Source of the DNA: Elusimicrobiota bacterium | Lineage (GTDB): Bacteria; Elusimicrobiota; Elusimicrobia; UBA1565; JACRDR01 | Direction of reading: 5' to 3' | Length of the DNA stretch: 64,000 bases | NCBI GenBank assembly: GCA_016194745.1 | Contig: JACQBA010000001.1 | Coordinates: forward strand, 1 to 64,000 | In this document: in pieces, positions 53,302-61,924 of the stretch | How positions within the stretch are numbered: the first letter of the stretch is position 1 | Layout of the letters: every line of letters begins with the position of its first letter | Notes under the pieces: model-generated | What the model was told of the DNA's origin: nothing | The model's database searches: none | The model's input: the letters and a program-made list of their open reading frames with translations, nothing else | Program-made: the position numbers and the translations under genes

Positions 53302-54262
53302 TGGGCGAGTACCCCGCCGCGCCGCTCAGTTGGCCGTCCAGGTAGCGCGCGAAATTCCCGAGCGCGCTGTCCGAGGAGAGGAGCCGCGCGGTCTCTCGGA
53401 TCGCCCTTAACGACATGCGGCTGACGATCTTCTTGAGAAGGTCGAGCATAGTTCGCGAGGACACGTACTTCGAGAAGACGCGCCGGAAATTGTCGGACTG
53501 CGCGAGGCCCCTGCCGAAAGCGACCGCATTGCGCGTGCGCCAGTACTCCCTCGTCAGTTCTTCCAGGTCCTCGTGGCTGAACCAATCCGCCTCGTATTGC
53601 CGCACCACCGGGTGCTTGGCGAAATAATTCTCCCAGACCTCCTCGATCTTCGCCTCCTCGCTCAGCACCACCTCCGGACTGAGTCCCGTGCCGCCCTGCG
53701 CTTTCGGCGAAGCCGCTTCCCCCAGGTCCGCGCCGGCCGCCGCGGCGTCACCGACCACGAAAGTCTCTCCGTGCGCCGGGTCCTTCGGGGAGGGTTGACC
53801 TCGATCGGACTCATCTCCGCCGCGAACGGTCATATTTCCAGGCGGGGCGTCCGTCTCTTCCTCGTCGTCCTCCTCGTCGTCGTATTCTTCCACGGAGCCG
53901 AGGTTGAACAGCAACGTCCTAGGAGGCGCGCTCCCGCCGATCCCCGCGGCGCGAGACAAGACCGTGCGGGCGGCGGGCACTTCCGCCGCCGCGGCTTCCT
54001 TCACGGGACCCCGCGCAAGACCCTGAGCCCCCGAGTTCCGCGGCGATTCCGCGGCCGGCGCCCTCCCCTCCCGCCGCGCGCCGGCGACAGGGCCGGCCGC
54101 GTCGTAGAGCGCCTCCGCATCGGACGCGACGACGATCGCGGCGCTTTGATCGCTCCGAGGTACGGCGCGCTGGAAAACGCCCGTCGACACGACCCAGATC
54201 AAACGCACGCAGGAGAGCGCCAAGAGCACCCACGCCAGCCGCATGGTCTTGGTCTCGCTCAC
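53213..54262 (-). CDS. Membrane-anchored protein with acidic disordered region, unknown
   Basis: A 349-residue protein. One N-terminal membrane helix (LAWVLLALSCVRLIWVV, about 9-25) is followed by a long Ala/Pro/Gly-rich region with an acidic stretch (EEYDDEEDDEEETDAP near 125) and a helical C-terminal domain (about 200-320; WFSHEDLEELTREYWRTRN, LLKKIVSRMSLRAIRETARLL). No known family. The start overlaps the small polybasic protein's stop as ATGA, so the two are expressed together. Its 3' end overlaps trmJ. Confidence 0.6.
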   Translation of the reverse strand: MSETKTMRLAWVLLALSCVRLIWVVSTGVFQRAVPRSDQSAAIVVASDAEALYDAAGPVAGARREGRAPAAESPRNSGAQGLARGPVKEAAAAEVPAARTVLSRAAGIGGSAPPRTLLFNLGSVEEYDDEEDDEEETDAPPGNMTVRGGDESDRGQPSPKDPAHGETFVVGDAAAAGADLGEAASPKAQGGTGLSPEVVLSEEAKIEEVWENYFAKHPVVRQYEADWFSHEDLEELTREYWRTRNAVAFGRGLAQSDNFRRVFSKYVSSRTMLDLLKKIVSRMSLRAIRETARLLSSDSALGNFARYLDGQLSGAAGYSPIKHAVPEYGASSIRKAQIAAPKLSSPDWR

Positions 54263-54522
54263 GACGCGGCCCTCCGGCGTCGATTCCCCCGCCGTCGCCG
54301 TCTCCTTTTTTTCTTCTTTTTCTTCTTTTTCTGCCCTTGTCCGCCGCCGGCGCCGCCTTTCATACAGCCGCTCCCGCCGGGAGCCCCGCCGCCGGGGGCG
54401 CCGCCCGCGGCGAGCGCCTCCATGTCCTCGTGGAAGAAAGAGAGGTTAAAGAGGATGCCGCTGATAAATAGGATTGCGATCAGACGCAGCCTAGGCAGGA
54501 GGCCCGCTGGCAGGCGGAACAT
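54259..54522 (-). CDS. Small membrane protein with glycine-rich and Lys8/Arg6 tail
   Basis: An 87-residue protein. A short basic start and one hydrophobic helix (LIAILFISGILFNLSFF, about 14-30) precede a glycine-rich segment (GGAPGGGAPGGSGCMKGG) with one cysteine, then eight lysines, six arginines and a second basic run. The polybasic stretch comes from AAG/AAA and CGG/AGG-type codons and is not a single homopolymer. No family recognised. It is translationally coupled to the acidic-region protein, an electrostatic pair worth noting. A real product seems likely from the overlap, but the composition lowers confidence. Confidence 0.5.
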   Translation of the reverse strand: MFRLPAGLLPRLRLIAILFISGILFNLSFFHEDMEALAAGGAPGGGAPGGSGCMKGGAGGGQGQKKKKKKKKRRRRRRGNRRRRAAS

Positions 54523-54579
54523 GCAAATACGGTGTAGATTTTGATGCCATACAACCTGGGCCCTTCGGCCTATCCCTTA

Positions 54580-54595
54580 TAGGCCCATGGGCCTA
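54580..54595. repeat. 16-bp perfect palindrome
   Basis: TAGGCCCATGGGCCTA in the 86-base gap between two minus-strand genes. Related words TAGGACCCAATGGGC (9961) and TAGGCCTAATGGGC (11748) occur in two other gaps. It may be a protein-binding site or a weak terminator after the radical SAM operon. Confidence 0.4.
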
Positions 54596-54608
54596 GGCTA
54601 TTTCGCGC

Positions 54609-55412
54609 CTACCGGGCCGCGACGCAGGGCAGTCCGTCGAGATACCGGGCAAGGCAGCGTTTGACGGCCCCTTCGTGACCGAAATCGTCGCGCGCCTCGA
54701 CGCGGCACTCGGCGTTCGGCTTGAAGCGGGTCTCGTAGCGCTCCTGGTTGTGCTCGGTGTAATAGCCGATGCAGGGAAGGCCCACGGCCGTAAGTCCGCC
54801 TATCCGCCGGGCGAAGTCGACGCTGAAATAGAAATTGTCGAGCATCACGAGCCTATTGACGCGGGAGAACACCGACGCGTCCAGCGTCTTCTCGAGTCCG
54901 ACGTAGCCCCCACTGTGCACAGCCACGACGATGCGCTCGAACCGCGTCGAGAGAGAGCGCTCGATCGATTCGATCTCGTCGTGCGTGACGCCCACCCAGC
55001 TGGAGCCGGTCACGAGGACCGCGGCCTGCCGCCGCCGCGCCAACTCCTCAAGACCGTAGAAGGCGAACGCCTGACGCGAGGACTCTAGGCGCCTTTCCGG
55101 AGGGATGTTGCCCGAGCCGTTCCAATGTCCGCGAAGATAGACGATGAGCTCCGGCAACGCCTTGCGGCGAACCGCCGCCGGCGCGTACCAACAGCCGACG
55201 TCCCCGAGCCTCCGGCAGTCGGCGGCGGCTTTTCGGCGAACGGCCCTCTTGACGCGTGTCGCGCCGAACGACTCGATCATCCGCGTCGTCTCGTCCCAAA
55301 TGCATGGACCGCTGGAAGAGAACGGCCAGTCGAGAGTCCTTCCAAGAGCGTGTGAGAACACGGCACTAGAGAGCACGGCAGCTGCCGCAAGCAGCGCCGC
55401 GCGAACGCTCAC
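54609..55412 (-). CDS. Exported alpha/beta-hydrolase-like protein, last gene of the radical SAM operon
   Basis: A 267-residue exported protein. The signal peptide ends near VFSHALG. The pattern RIVVAVHSGGYVGLEKTL (about residue 160) resembles a nucleophile elbow (HSGGY). MLDNFYF and DDFGHEG later in the chain would supply an acid and a histidine, so a serine-hydrolase fold is possible. Cysteine pairs (DCRRLGDVGCW, GLPCIG, AECRVEA, LPCVAA) suggest disulfides. The start is GTG, overlapping the preceding stop as GTGA. The tight coupling to the radical SAM operon suggests a joint pathway. Confidence 0.6.
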   Translation of the reverse strand: MSVRAALLAAAAVLSSAVFSHALGRTLDWPFSSSGPCIWDETTRMIESFGATRVKRAVRRKAAADCRRLGDVGCWYAPAAVRRKALPELIVYLRGHWNGSGNIPPERRLESSRQAFAFYGLEELARRRQAAVLVTGSSWVGVTHDEIESIERSLSTRFERIVVAVHSGGYVGLEKTLDASVFSRVNRLVMLDNFYFSVDFARRIGGLTAVGLPCIGYYTEHNQERYETRFKPNAECRVEARDDFGHEGAVKRCLARYLDGLPCVAAR

Positions 55413-56002
55413 GTCTCGCTCTCCGCGCGCCGGCGCCACCTTCGGAACCCGCATTCGGCCTCTATCGGCATTCCGTCTCCATCAACCAACACGGATCCGG
55501 ACGCGCCTGCCTCGTCCGTGAGTCGATACCGCGACGGGTCGAGCCGGTCGATCATCAGGTGAGACGAGTCCGGCTCCAGCGACGCCGGGGAGATCATGAG
55601 GACCTCCATGCGCGTTTGAGAGCCCGGGGCCAGCGCGGCGCACTGAAACGCGCCGTAAATGGAGGCGATGAACCCGCTCACGAACGGCTGCATGCCCGCC
55701 GACAAGGGCCACGACGAGGAACCGTCCCGGCCGACGAAGGAATCCCCGTCCCATCCAAATACCCGGCTTCGCGTTGCTCCGTTCTCCTCGGCGTTCACGG
55801 AAAGCGTTTCGACCTTCCAATCAGGATGCAGGACGGACTCGAACCAGTACGCGACCACCGCGTCGGCGCCCGCATACTCCGACCGTCCGGATAGGACGAT
55901 GCGGCCGTCGCGCCTCTCCACCTCAAGCCTCTCCCGGCCCCCGGGCCGCCCGGAATCGAGGATGTCGAAGCGCCGGATCTCGCGGCGGGCGGTCGTCGTC
56001 AT
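55409..56002 (-). CDS. Unknown protein in the radical SAM operon
   Basis: A 197-residue, probably cytoplasmic, beta-rich protein. RRFDILDSGRPGGRERLEVERRDGRIVLSG and WFESVLHPDWKVETLSVNAEENGATRSRVFGWDG suggest repeated antiparallel strands such as a lipid-binding or lipocalin-like barrel. No motif is decisive. The ATG overlaps the stop of the radical SAM gene as ATGA and its own stop overlaps the next gene as GTGA. Its place in the middle of the coupled chain makes an accessory role in the pathway likely. Confidence 0.6.
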   Translation of the reverse strand: MTTTARREIRRFDILDSGRPGGRERLEVERRDGRIVLSGRSEYAGADAVVAYWFESVLHPDWKVETLSVNAEENGATRSRVFGWDGDSFVGRDGSSSWPLSAGMQPFVSGFIASIYGAFQCAALAPGSQTRMEVLMISPASLEPDSSHLMIDRLDPSRYRLTDEAGASGSVLVDGDGMPIEAECGFRRWRRRAESET

Positions 56003-56904
56003 GCGGCCGCCTGCGGCGCTTGAAGCAGCTCGTCCAAATACTTGAACTCGAGGCATGAACATTGCCTGTAGGGACATGGCTTGGGCGCATCGAGCAGCTC
56101 GAATCCCGGGTCGAACAGATTGCCCATCGGCCGCCGACCGAACGCGTCCTGCCCGCAGCGGTAGACGTCCCCGTTCGCCTTGACGTTCGCGTAGACGCGT
56201 CCCGCGTGGCACAGCTTGCCGATGACCGCGTCGCGGTCGAGGCGATAGCGCACCTCCGCCGACTTGAGCGTAGGGTGGTTCATGACTCCCTCGATCATCG
56301 CTTTCTCGGCCGGGGTGAATGCTTCGGGATACGTCCTCCCCTCCCAGTCTCCTTGGAAGATCATCGCGCTGAAGGGATAGCCGCGGCTCACGAATTCGCG
56401 GCGATACTCCTCGAGTCGCGGCAGCAGCGGCGGCCAGGTGACGAACAAAACGCCCGGGTCGAAGCCTCGATCCTGGAGCACTTGCGTCCTCTCCAGGAAC
56501 GGCTGCAGACCGATGAACTGCGGATGAAAGCTGGCGTTGAAGTGCACTCGCTCGGGAGAGAGCGGGTCCAAAAGGCGCTCCAGCTGCGCGGGTTCGGGAG
56601 ACAGATTCGTCGTCACTTGGAGGCGATGCTTCGCCGACAAGAGCCGGAGGAGCTCGCCGAATTTGGGATACAGGAGCGGCTCCCCCCCGAGCACCTCGAT
56701 CCTTGCCTCGCCGCAGCGATCATAGATGCGGGTCCAGACCGCGTCCCACTCGGCCGGCGGCAGCAGCTTGTGCTGCTTGGCGAGCGTCTCCCATAGGCCG
56801 CCCATCTCCCACCAGCAGTACGAGCACCGATAATTGCAGGCGTACCAGAGGTCCCACGTAAAGGTCACGGGAGCCTCCGCGATCCACCAGCGCTCGGCGC
56901 TCAT
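55999..56904 (-). CDS. Radical SAM protein, tandem-array family member
   Basis: A 301-residue radical SAM enzyme. CNYRCSYC is near residue 22, GGEPLLYPKF near 66, and the family motif SFHPQF near 122. A late FQGDWEGRTYPEAF block and a C-terminal cysteine set (KLCHAG, YRCGQDA, KPCPYRQCSC) suit an auxiliary cluster. It shares these blocks with four other genes of this operon. The ATG overlaps the stop of the B12-binding gene as ATGA, which fixes the start at 56904. Function unknown. Confidence 0.88.
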   Translation of the reverse strand: MSAERWWIAEAPVTFTWDLWYACNYRCSYCWWEMGGLWETLAKQHKLLPPAEWDAVWTRIYDRCGEARIEVLGGEPLLYPKFGELLRLLSAKHRLQVTTNLSPEPAQLERLLDPLSPERVHFNASFHPQFIGLQPFLERTQVLQDRGFDPGVLFVTWPPLLPRLEEYRREFVSRGYPFSAMIFQGDWEGRTYPEAFTPAEKAMIEGVMNHPTLKSAEVRYRLDRDAVIGKLCHAGRVYANVKANGDVYRCGQDAFGRRPMGNLFDPGFELLDAPKPCPYRQCSCLEFKYLDELLQAPQAAA

Positions 56905-58919
56905 CCCCACGACTCCGGCGGATCGCCCCGGTCCAGATGCCCAAGGCCGGTTCTCGCCTTCGTTACCCACGGGCTCCCGGGGTCGGGCCATTTCTCGAGG
57001 ATCGTCCGCAAATGCGTCGCCGCCGCCTCTCGTTCGTTAAGCCGGACGTGCAGTCCAGCGATCTCGTAGTGCAGCTCGGATCGGAAATCCGGGGCGCGAC
57101 CGCACTCCGCGAGGATGGCCTTGCGCTCCGCGATCGCGGCGCGGATGTCGCCGCGGCGCTGGAGATTGAGGTCGGAAAGCCCGCGGCGCGCATTGTAGCC
57201 GAACCGGGACGTCGGCGGCTCCCGGCGCGTCACGGCCTCGAAGCACGGTCGGGCCGCCTCCGCCCTGCCCGCCTGCACGCGCCAATAACCAAGGCACATC
57301 AGGATCTCCACGCGGCGAGAATCCTCGTCCGGGAACTCCTCCAGCAGGGTCTCCGCTAGAGAAATCCGCTCGTCTAGGTCTGCATCGGCGGTCCGAAGCG
57401 CTTGAAAGCGCGCCCAGGCATCGGGAGGAAGTCCCCCGCTCGGCAATGCGGCGCGCGGCGGCTCCGGCGCGGCGAGTTCCTCGAGCAGATGACGCACGCT
57501 CGCCGCGTTCTTGACGATCCGCCGATTGACCGCGAGGCGCACGCCGAGCTCCACCATCCGCTCGCACAGCCTCCGGAAGCGGTCCACCCGCTCTGCATAA
57601 CCTCCACCCTCGGAGGCGGTCCAGCGGTCCTCGTGCACGTCCGCGATCCCGTAGCGCTTCGGCGCCAACGCCATCAAGCTGCCGCGGCCGACCCGGAGAG
57701 TGGGCATGGTGACGCGGATTTCGAAAATGTTCCCGCGGTTCCGCTCGATGAACCCGAGCGTCTCGAGGAAGTCCGCTTCCGTCTCGGTCGGAAACCCGAC
57801 GATGACGTTCACTGTGGCGCCGATCCCGCTCGCCTTGCAGGCCCGGAGGAACGCCTCCGCGTCGGCATTGCTGAAGAACCCCTTGTCCATCGACCGGCGC
57901 ACCCTCTCCGAGCCGCTTTCAAAGCCCACGCCGAGGTTGTTGCAGCCCGCTCGCGCCATTTTGGTCAACAGACCCTCGCCCATCTCCGGCATGACGACGC
58001 AGTCTCCGCCCCAATGGACGGGCGGCGCGTCGAACTGGCCCAGCATGAGGTCGGTGAACCGCTCGAGGGAACGGAGATCGCCGTTGAGCAGGCGGTCGTA
58101 GTGGCGGAAGTGGCGCACGCCCGGGTGGCGCTTCATCTGGCACAGATACTCCTCGAACCACCGCTCGCCCGACATGCAGCGGAACTTCCTCACGACGATC
58201 CAATCGATGCAGAAGGCGCAGCGCTTCGGGCAGCCTCGGGAGACGTTAAGGCGCATCATCTGAGGATCGGCGTAACGGGAGAAGTCGAAATCCGTGAAAT
58301 CGTAGAACGGCAGCTGGTCCAGATCCGCGGGGATCGAGCCGTCCCGGCTGTCGATGATCTTGCCGGAGACTTTGAATTGCGACGCCAGCTCGCCCGTTCG
58401 TCCCGCCCCGACGGCCTCCAATACGCGTGGGAGAACGAGGTCGTCCTCGCCTACGACGTGATAGTCGAACGGCATGTGGTATTCTCCGGACCAGGTGAAG
58501 CAGGCATCGTTCCTCCACCCGTCCAGGATCTCCTTGTCCGGCGTCACGGAGCCCGAGGAGACGAGAGCCAGATCGGGACGCTTGTCCTTGAGAAAGCGCG
58601 CCGTCATGAGGGCATTGTAGAAGCCGTTCTCCGTGCGGAAGACGATCGCGTCGGGAGACGACGCCAGAAGGGTCTCCGCCTCCCGCTCGAACAACTCCGG
58701 CCTCTCCTCGAAAAGGGCGAAGGACGGTTCCTCCTGATGCGAGGCTAGCTTGAACTTCCAGTACGGCCGCTGCTTATAGACTTGATGGTAGATCTCGTTG
58801 TTCGCGTCGCGGACGACGACCTCGTGCCCGGCGCGCCGAAGGATCGCGGCGGCGAGGGCTACGTCATAGGGAGGCGTATCGCGCGGATTTGGAGGCATCT
58901 GCGCGAGCACGATCCTCAC
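56901..58919 (-). CDS. B12-binding-domain radical SAM protein with C-terminal TPR-like region
   Basis: A 672-residue protein. The N-terminal domain (about 1-170) looks like a cobalamin-binding Rossmann unit (PPYDVALAAAILRRAGHEVVVRDA). The radical SAM barrel has CPKRCAFC near 245 and NLGVGFESGSERVRRSMDKG typical of B12-radical SAM enzymes, which often methylate unactivated carbons. The last 170 residues form helical repeats. The start is a GTG at 58919, overlapping the stop of the preceding gene as GTGA; the longer open frame upstream lies inside that gene. It differs from the other array members and probably does another step. Confidence 0.88.
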   Translation of the reverse strand: MRIVLAQMPPNPRDTPPYDVALAAAILRRAGHEVVVRDANNEIYHQVYKQRPYWKFKLASHQEEPSFALFEERPELFEREAETLLASSPDAIVFRTENGFYNALMTARFLKDKRPDLALVSSGSVTPDKEILDGWRNDACFTWSGEYHMPFDYHVVGEDDLVLPRVLEAVGAGRTGELASQFKVSGKIIDSRDGSIPADLDQLPFYDFTDFDFSRYADPQMMRLNVSRGCPKRCAFCIDWIVVRKFRCMSGERWFEEYLCQMKRHPGVRHFRHYDRLLNGDLRSLERFTDLMLGQFDAPPVHWGGDCVVMPEMGEGLLTKMARAGCNNLGVGFESGSERVRRSMDKGFFSNADAEAFLRACKASGIGATVNVIVGFPTETEADFLETLGFIERNRGNIFEIRVTMPTLRVGRGSLMALAPKRYGIADVHEDRWTASEGGGYAERVDRFRRLCERMVELGVRLAVNRRIVKNAASVRHLLEELAAPEPPRAALPSGGLPPDAWARFQALRTADADLDERISLAETLLEEFPDEDSRRVEILMCLGYWRVQAGRAEAARPCFEAVTRREPPTSRFGYNARRGLSDLNLQRRGDIRAAIAERKAILAECGRAPDFRSELHYEIAGLHVRLNEREAAATHLRTILEKWPDPGSPWVTKARTGLGHLDRGDPPESWG

Positions 58920-59779
58920 GGTCGCGCCCCCGGCCCGGCGAGTTCCCGTTCCGGGACCAGCCATTGCGACTCGAACGGGCACCACTCCTGCGTGCAGGCC
59001 TTCGGCTCCGAGAACAGTTCGAAGTCCTCCGAAAAGAAGTCCCCCAGTTGGCGGTCCTCGTAGCGCGTGCAGCGGTCGACGAGCCCGTCGCCCCGGATAT
59101 GCGCGTAGCGTTGCCCCGCGCGGCAGAGCTTGCCGCGCGGGCTGAGCGACCGGAGCTGATACTCGAGCTTATGGTCCGGCGTGTCCTTGTTCGGAGACAC
59201 GGCCTCTATGGAGCGATTTTCCTCTTCGGTGTTGCCCGGAGCGTTGCCGACCATGAGCGGGAGCGGAACGAGGACGAGGCCGTCCCGCTCGAACATCGCC
59301 GAGTACTCCTCCATCCGTCCCATCTGCTTGGGATCGGCAACGAAATAGACGGAGCGCCTCGGCGGGAATCGCTGAGGAAAATAGTCGCGCACACGGATCG
59401 CCTTCGGCAGGAACTCCTCGATCGGCACTTGGGTCGGATGGAACGTCGCGGACACTTTGAAGCGGTCCTGCGCCGTCGCAGGGATGAGCCGGTCGACGTC
59501 CCACGAGAGGTTCGTGCAAAGGTCGATCGTGTGCATCGGAGTGATCGCCTCGATCAGCTCGTAGAAGCCGGGATAGATGGACGGCTCTCCTCCGGACATG
59601 TAGATGTAGCAGCGGCCGTACTTCCGATGGACGCGCTCCCACGCCCGCGTCCACTCGGCGACCGAACGATGCTTGAGAACGGGAGGCAGGGCGCAGTACG
59701 GGCACGCGTAGTTACACGCGTAGGTCAGATCCAGCCCGAAATGGACGGTGCCCGGCGCGTCGTCAGCGGGCATGCGCAC
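58916..59779 (-). CDS. Radical SAM protein, tandem-array family member
   Basis: A 287-residue radical SAM enzyme with CNYACPYC near residue 22, SGGEPSIYPGF near 63, the array motif TFHPTQ near 112, and C-terminal cysteines KLCRAG, VDRCTRY, KACTQEWC. The PFxG..YP block seen in its relatives has diverged. Two start codons are possible (59779 and 59773), both overlapping the end of the SPASM-type gene by 11-17 bases. Translational coupling to both neighbours is clear. Confidence 0.86.
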   Translation of the reverse strand: MRMPADDAPGTVHFGLDLTYACNYACPYCALPPVLKHRSVAEWTRAWERVHRKYGRCYIYMSGGEPSIYPGFYELIEAITPMHTIDLCTNLSWDVDRLIPATAQDRFKVSATFHPTQVPIEEFLPKAIRVRDYFPQRFPPRRSVYFVADPKQMGRMEEYSAMFERDGLVLVPLPLMVGNAPGNTEEENRSIEAVSPNKDTPDHKLEYQLRSLSPRGKLCRAGQRYAHIRGDGLVDRCTRYEDRQLGDFFSEDFELFSEPKACTQEWCPFESQWLVPERELAGPGARP

Positions 59780-60863
59780 CCTCCGCGAGCCAGCCTCGCA
59801 TCCGCTCGTTGTTGTCCGCGTACATGGCGGTGCAGTCCTTGCAGAACGGCAGGAGCTTTCCCGCGGCCATCGACCTGCGGTACTCCGCCGGATCCCCCTT
59901 CAGCCACGCGTCCTTGAAGCCAAGGTCATGGAGGTTCGTGGCGGAACGATGCGTCTCCTCCGCGTAGCAGCACGGGACGATGTGTCCCGCCGGCGTGACC
60001 GACGCTTGGTAGAACGGGTAGAAGCACGGAACGCCACCGGTCCCGCGGGCGTACAGCGTCTCGCCGCCGGCGCCGCGGGCGATGTACTCCCGACGGCGGA
60101 ATTGCTCAAAATTGTGGGTAATGCCGCTGCGGGCGAGCGCGCCGATGTAGGCGGGAAGCAGGTCGAGGAACCTCGCCGTCGAGGACTCGTCCATGAGCAG
60201 GTCCCGCGCCGACTCGAAGCGCAGGCTCATCGAGTCGAGCTCGACGTGGGAGACCTCGTTCTCGCGCGCCAACTCGATCATGCGGTCGAGCGCGTCGAAG
60301 TTGCGTCTCGTCAGGACGCAGTGAAAGGCGACGAGCGGCGCCTCGCTCCCGCGCGACTTCTTCAGCGCGTTGAGTTCCCGCACGTTGCCCATGATGCGGT
60401 CGAACGCGCCCGGCTTGTCGCGAAGCCCGTCGTGGGTCTCGGCGTCCGGGCCGTCGAGGCTGATCGAGACCTGGTCCCAGCCCGCGGCGACGAACGCCTC
60501 CCGGACGAGGGCGTCGAGATGGGTGCCGTTGGTGACGATGTTGCCCCATGCGCCGCGCCCTTTGATCAGCGCCGCGAGCTCGACGATCAGGCTCCGGCGC
60601 AGGAGCGGCTCGCCCCCGCCCTTGATGATGACGACGCGCGTCCCGAGGTCCAAGGCGTCGCGGACCATCTCCACGTAGCGGCAATTGCCTATTTCCCGGT
60701 TCGCCGCGTAATAGTCGCGCAGTTGGTCCTGGCGGCGGCAGAACAGGCAGTTCAAGTCGCACGCCATCGTCGGGCTGATCTGCAGGCAATAGGGGCCGGG
60801 CGACCCGCTCCCCTCGATCCAGCCGCGGACGCGGCCGATCAGGTCCTCGTCTCGCGCGCTCAC
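59763..60863 (-). CDS. Radical SAM/SPASM domain protein
   Basis: A 366-residue SPASM-type radical SAM enzyme. CDLNCLFC is near residue 35, KGGGEPLL near 80, SLDGPDAETHD near 130, and the C-terminal SPASM region VPCFYPFYQASVTPAGHIVPCC plus CKDC (about 290-350). This layout matches enzymes that modify peptides or proteins. It is of a different subgroup from the five shorter array members. The start is GTG at 60863, overlapping the upstream stop as GTGA. A longer open frame upstream lies in the preceding gene. Confidence 0.88.
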   Translation of the reverse strand: MSARDEDLIGRVRGWIEGSGSPGPYCLQISPTMACDLNCLFCRRQDQLRDYYAANREIGNCRYVEMVRDALDLGTRVVIIKGGGEPLLRRSLIVELAALIKGRGAWGNIVTNGTHLDALVREAFVAAGWDQVSISLDGPDAETHDGLRDKPGAFDRIMGNVRELNALKKSRGSEAPLVAFHCVLTRRNFDALDRMIELARENEVSHVELDSMSLRFESARDLLMDESSTARFLDLLPAYIGALARSGITHNFEQFRRREYIARGAGGETLYARGTGGVPCFYPFYQASVTPAGHIVPCCYAEETHRSATNLHDLGFKDAWLKGDPAEYRRSMAAGKLLPFCKDCTAMYADNNERMRGWLAEGAHAR

Positions 60864-61921
60864 GCCGCTCCTTGGGTCTCTTCCGCCTTGGGCTTGGTGA
60901 AGCTCTCCGGCTTGGCGTACGTCTCGAAGCGCCACAGCGGCTTCCATGTCTCGTCCTGCTCGAGCAGCATCGGCTTCCAGCAGAAGCAAGGGCTGATGTC
61001 GCACTGCTTCGCGCCCTCGAGAAGCTTGAAATTCGGGTCGAGGATGTTGCCGATGATCAGTTCCTTGTGTTTCTCGGGCGTCGTCGGCGTGCAGCAGCGC
61101 AGGACGTCGCCGTTTGGCTGGATCTTCCCGTAGTAGGCGCCGTGCAGGCACCAGCGCACTTCACTCTCTTTGAGGTTGTTCTCCTTGCCCACGTACCAGT
61201 CGAAGTAGCGCTTGTTGACGTCCTGGATGTGCTTCTTCTCCTCGGACATCGGCTCCGCCTTCTTTTCCGGCGCGTTCGGGGCGGGCGCCGCGCCGATGGC
61301 GATCTTCAGCTTGAGCTTCTCATCATCCGAGTAAGCGTCGGGATACTGCTTGTCCTTGTAGGCGCCGCGGAACGGAAGGATGACGCCGTTGAGCCCCCGG
61401 CTCTCGAAATAGGCCTTCGCCTCGATGACCTTGTCGATGAGGGTCGGATAGCCGACCATATGCACCGATCCCATAAAGCCGTGCTTCTTCAACGCCAGAC
61501 ACTTCTCGGCGAACTCCTCCTTGCTCGGGCAGAATTCGGGATGATAGCTCGGCTCGATGCGCGCCGAATTTCCAGGGATCCGGCGGACGAATTCCTCCAC
61601 GTCCCAATAGAGGTTCGAGGAAAAATCGAGAAAATGGTGCCGCGTAAGATGTTCAAGCAGCTCCATGAAGTTCGGATACGTGAAGGGTTCTCCACCCGCG
61701 AGCTTGATGATGCAGCTGCCGTAGAGCTTGTAGACGCGCTCCCAGACCTCGATCCACTTCTCGAGGCCGGGGTACGTGTTGTTCATGAACACGTCCCGGT
61801 AGCCGGTCGTGACGAAGCAGTAGGAGCAGCGGTAGTTGCAGCTGTGATGGATCGTCCATGTCAAGAAGACGCGCTCGGTCTGCTTCGCCGGGATGATCCG
61901 ATCCTTGTCGACGATAGGCAC
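60860..61921 (-). CDS. Radical SAM protein, tandem-array family member
   Basis: A 353-residue radical SAM enzyme. CNYRCSYC near residue 28, AGGEPFTYPNF near 78, SYHPEF near 130 and PFRGAYKDKQYPDAY near 190 are the array motifs. An insertion rich in Glu/Lys/Ala (about 215-240) distinguishes it. C-terminal cysteines WCLHGAYYG, VLRCCTP, KQCDISPCFCWKP fit an auxiliary iron-sulfur cluster. The start is GTG three bases after the metallo-beta-lactamase-like stop. It is closest in its end motif (SPCFCWKP) to the gene at the right edge. Confidence 0.88.
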   Translation of the reverse strand: MPIVDKDRIIPAKQTERVFLTWTIHHSCNYRCSYCFVTTGYRDVFMNNTYPGLEKWIEVWERVYKLYGSCIIKLAGGEPFTYPNFMELLEHLTRHHFLDFSSNLYWDVEEFVRRIPGNSARIEPSYHPEFCPSKEEFAEKCLALKKHGFMGSVHMVGYPTLIDKVIEAKAYFESRGLNGVILPFRGAYKDKQYPDAYSDDEKLKLKIAIGAAPAPNAPEKKAEPMSEEKKHIQDVNKRYFDWYVGKENNLKESEVRWCLHGAYYGKIQPNGDVLRCCTPTTPEKHKELIIGNILDPNFKLLEGAKQCDISPCFCWKPMLLEQDETWKPLWRFETYAKPESFTKPKAEETQGAA

Positions 61922-61924
61922 GCC

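Noticed and set aside
54310..54350. AAG/AAA-rich stretch as a slippage-prone tract or terminator
   Set aside because: On the minus strand it encodes the Lys/Arg tail of an ORF coupled to the next gene. It has no preceding hairpin, so a terminator is not supported.
57402..58748. Open frame of 448 codons opposite the B12-binding radical SAM gene
   Set aside because: Antisense to clear radical SAM motifs with operon coupling; composition is typical of a shadow frame.
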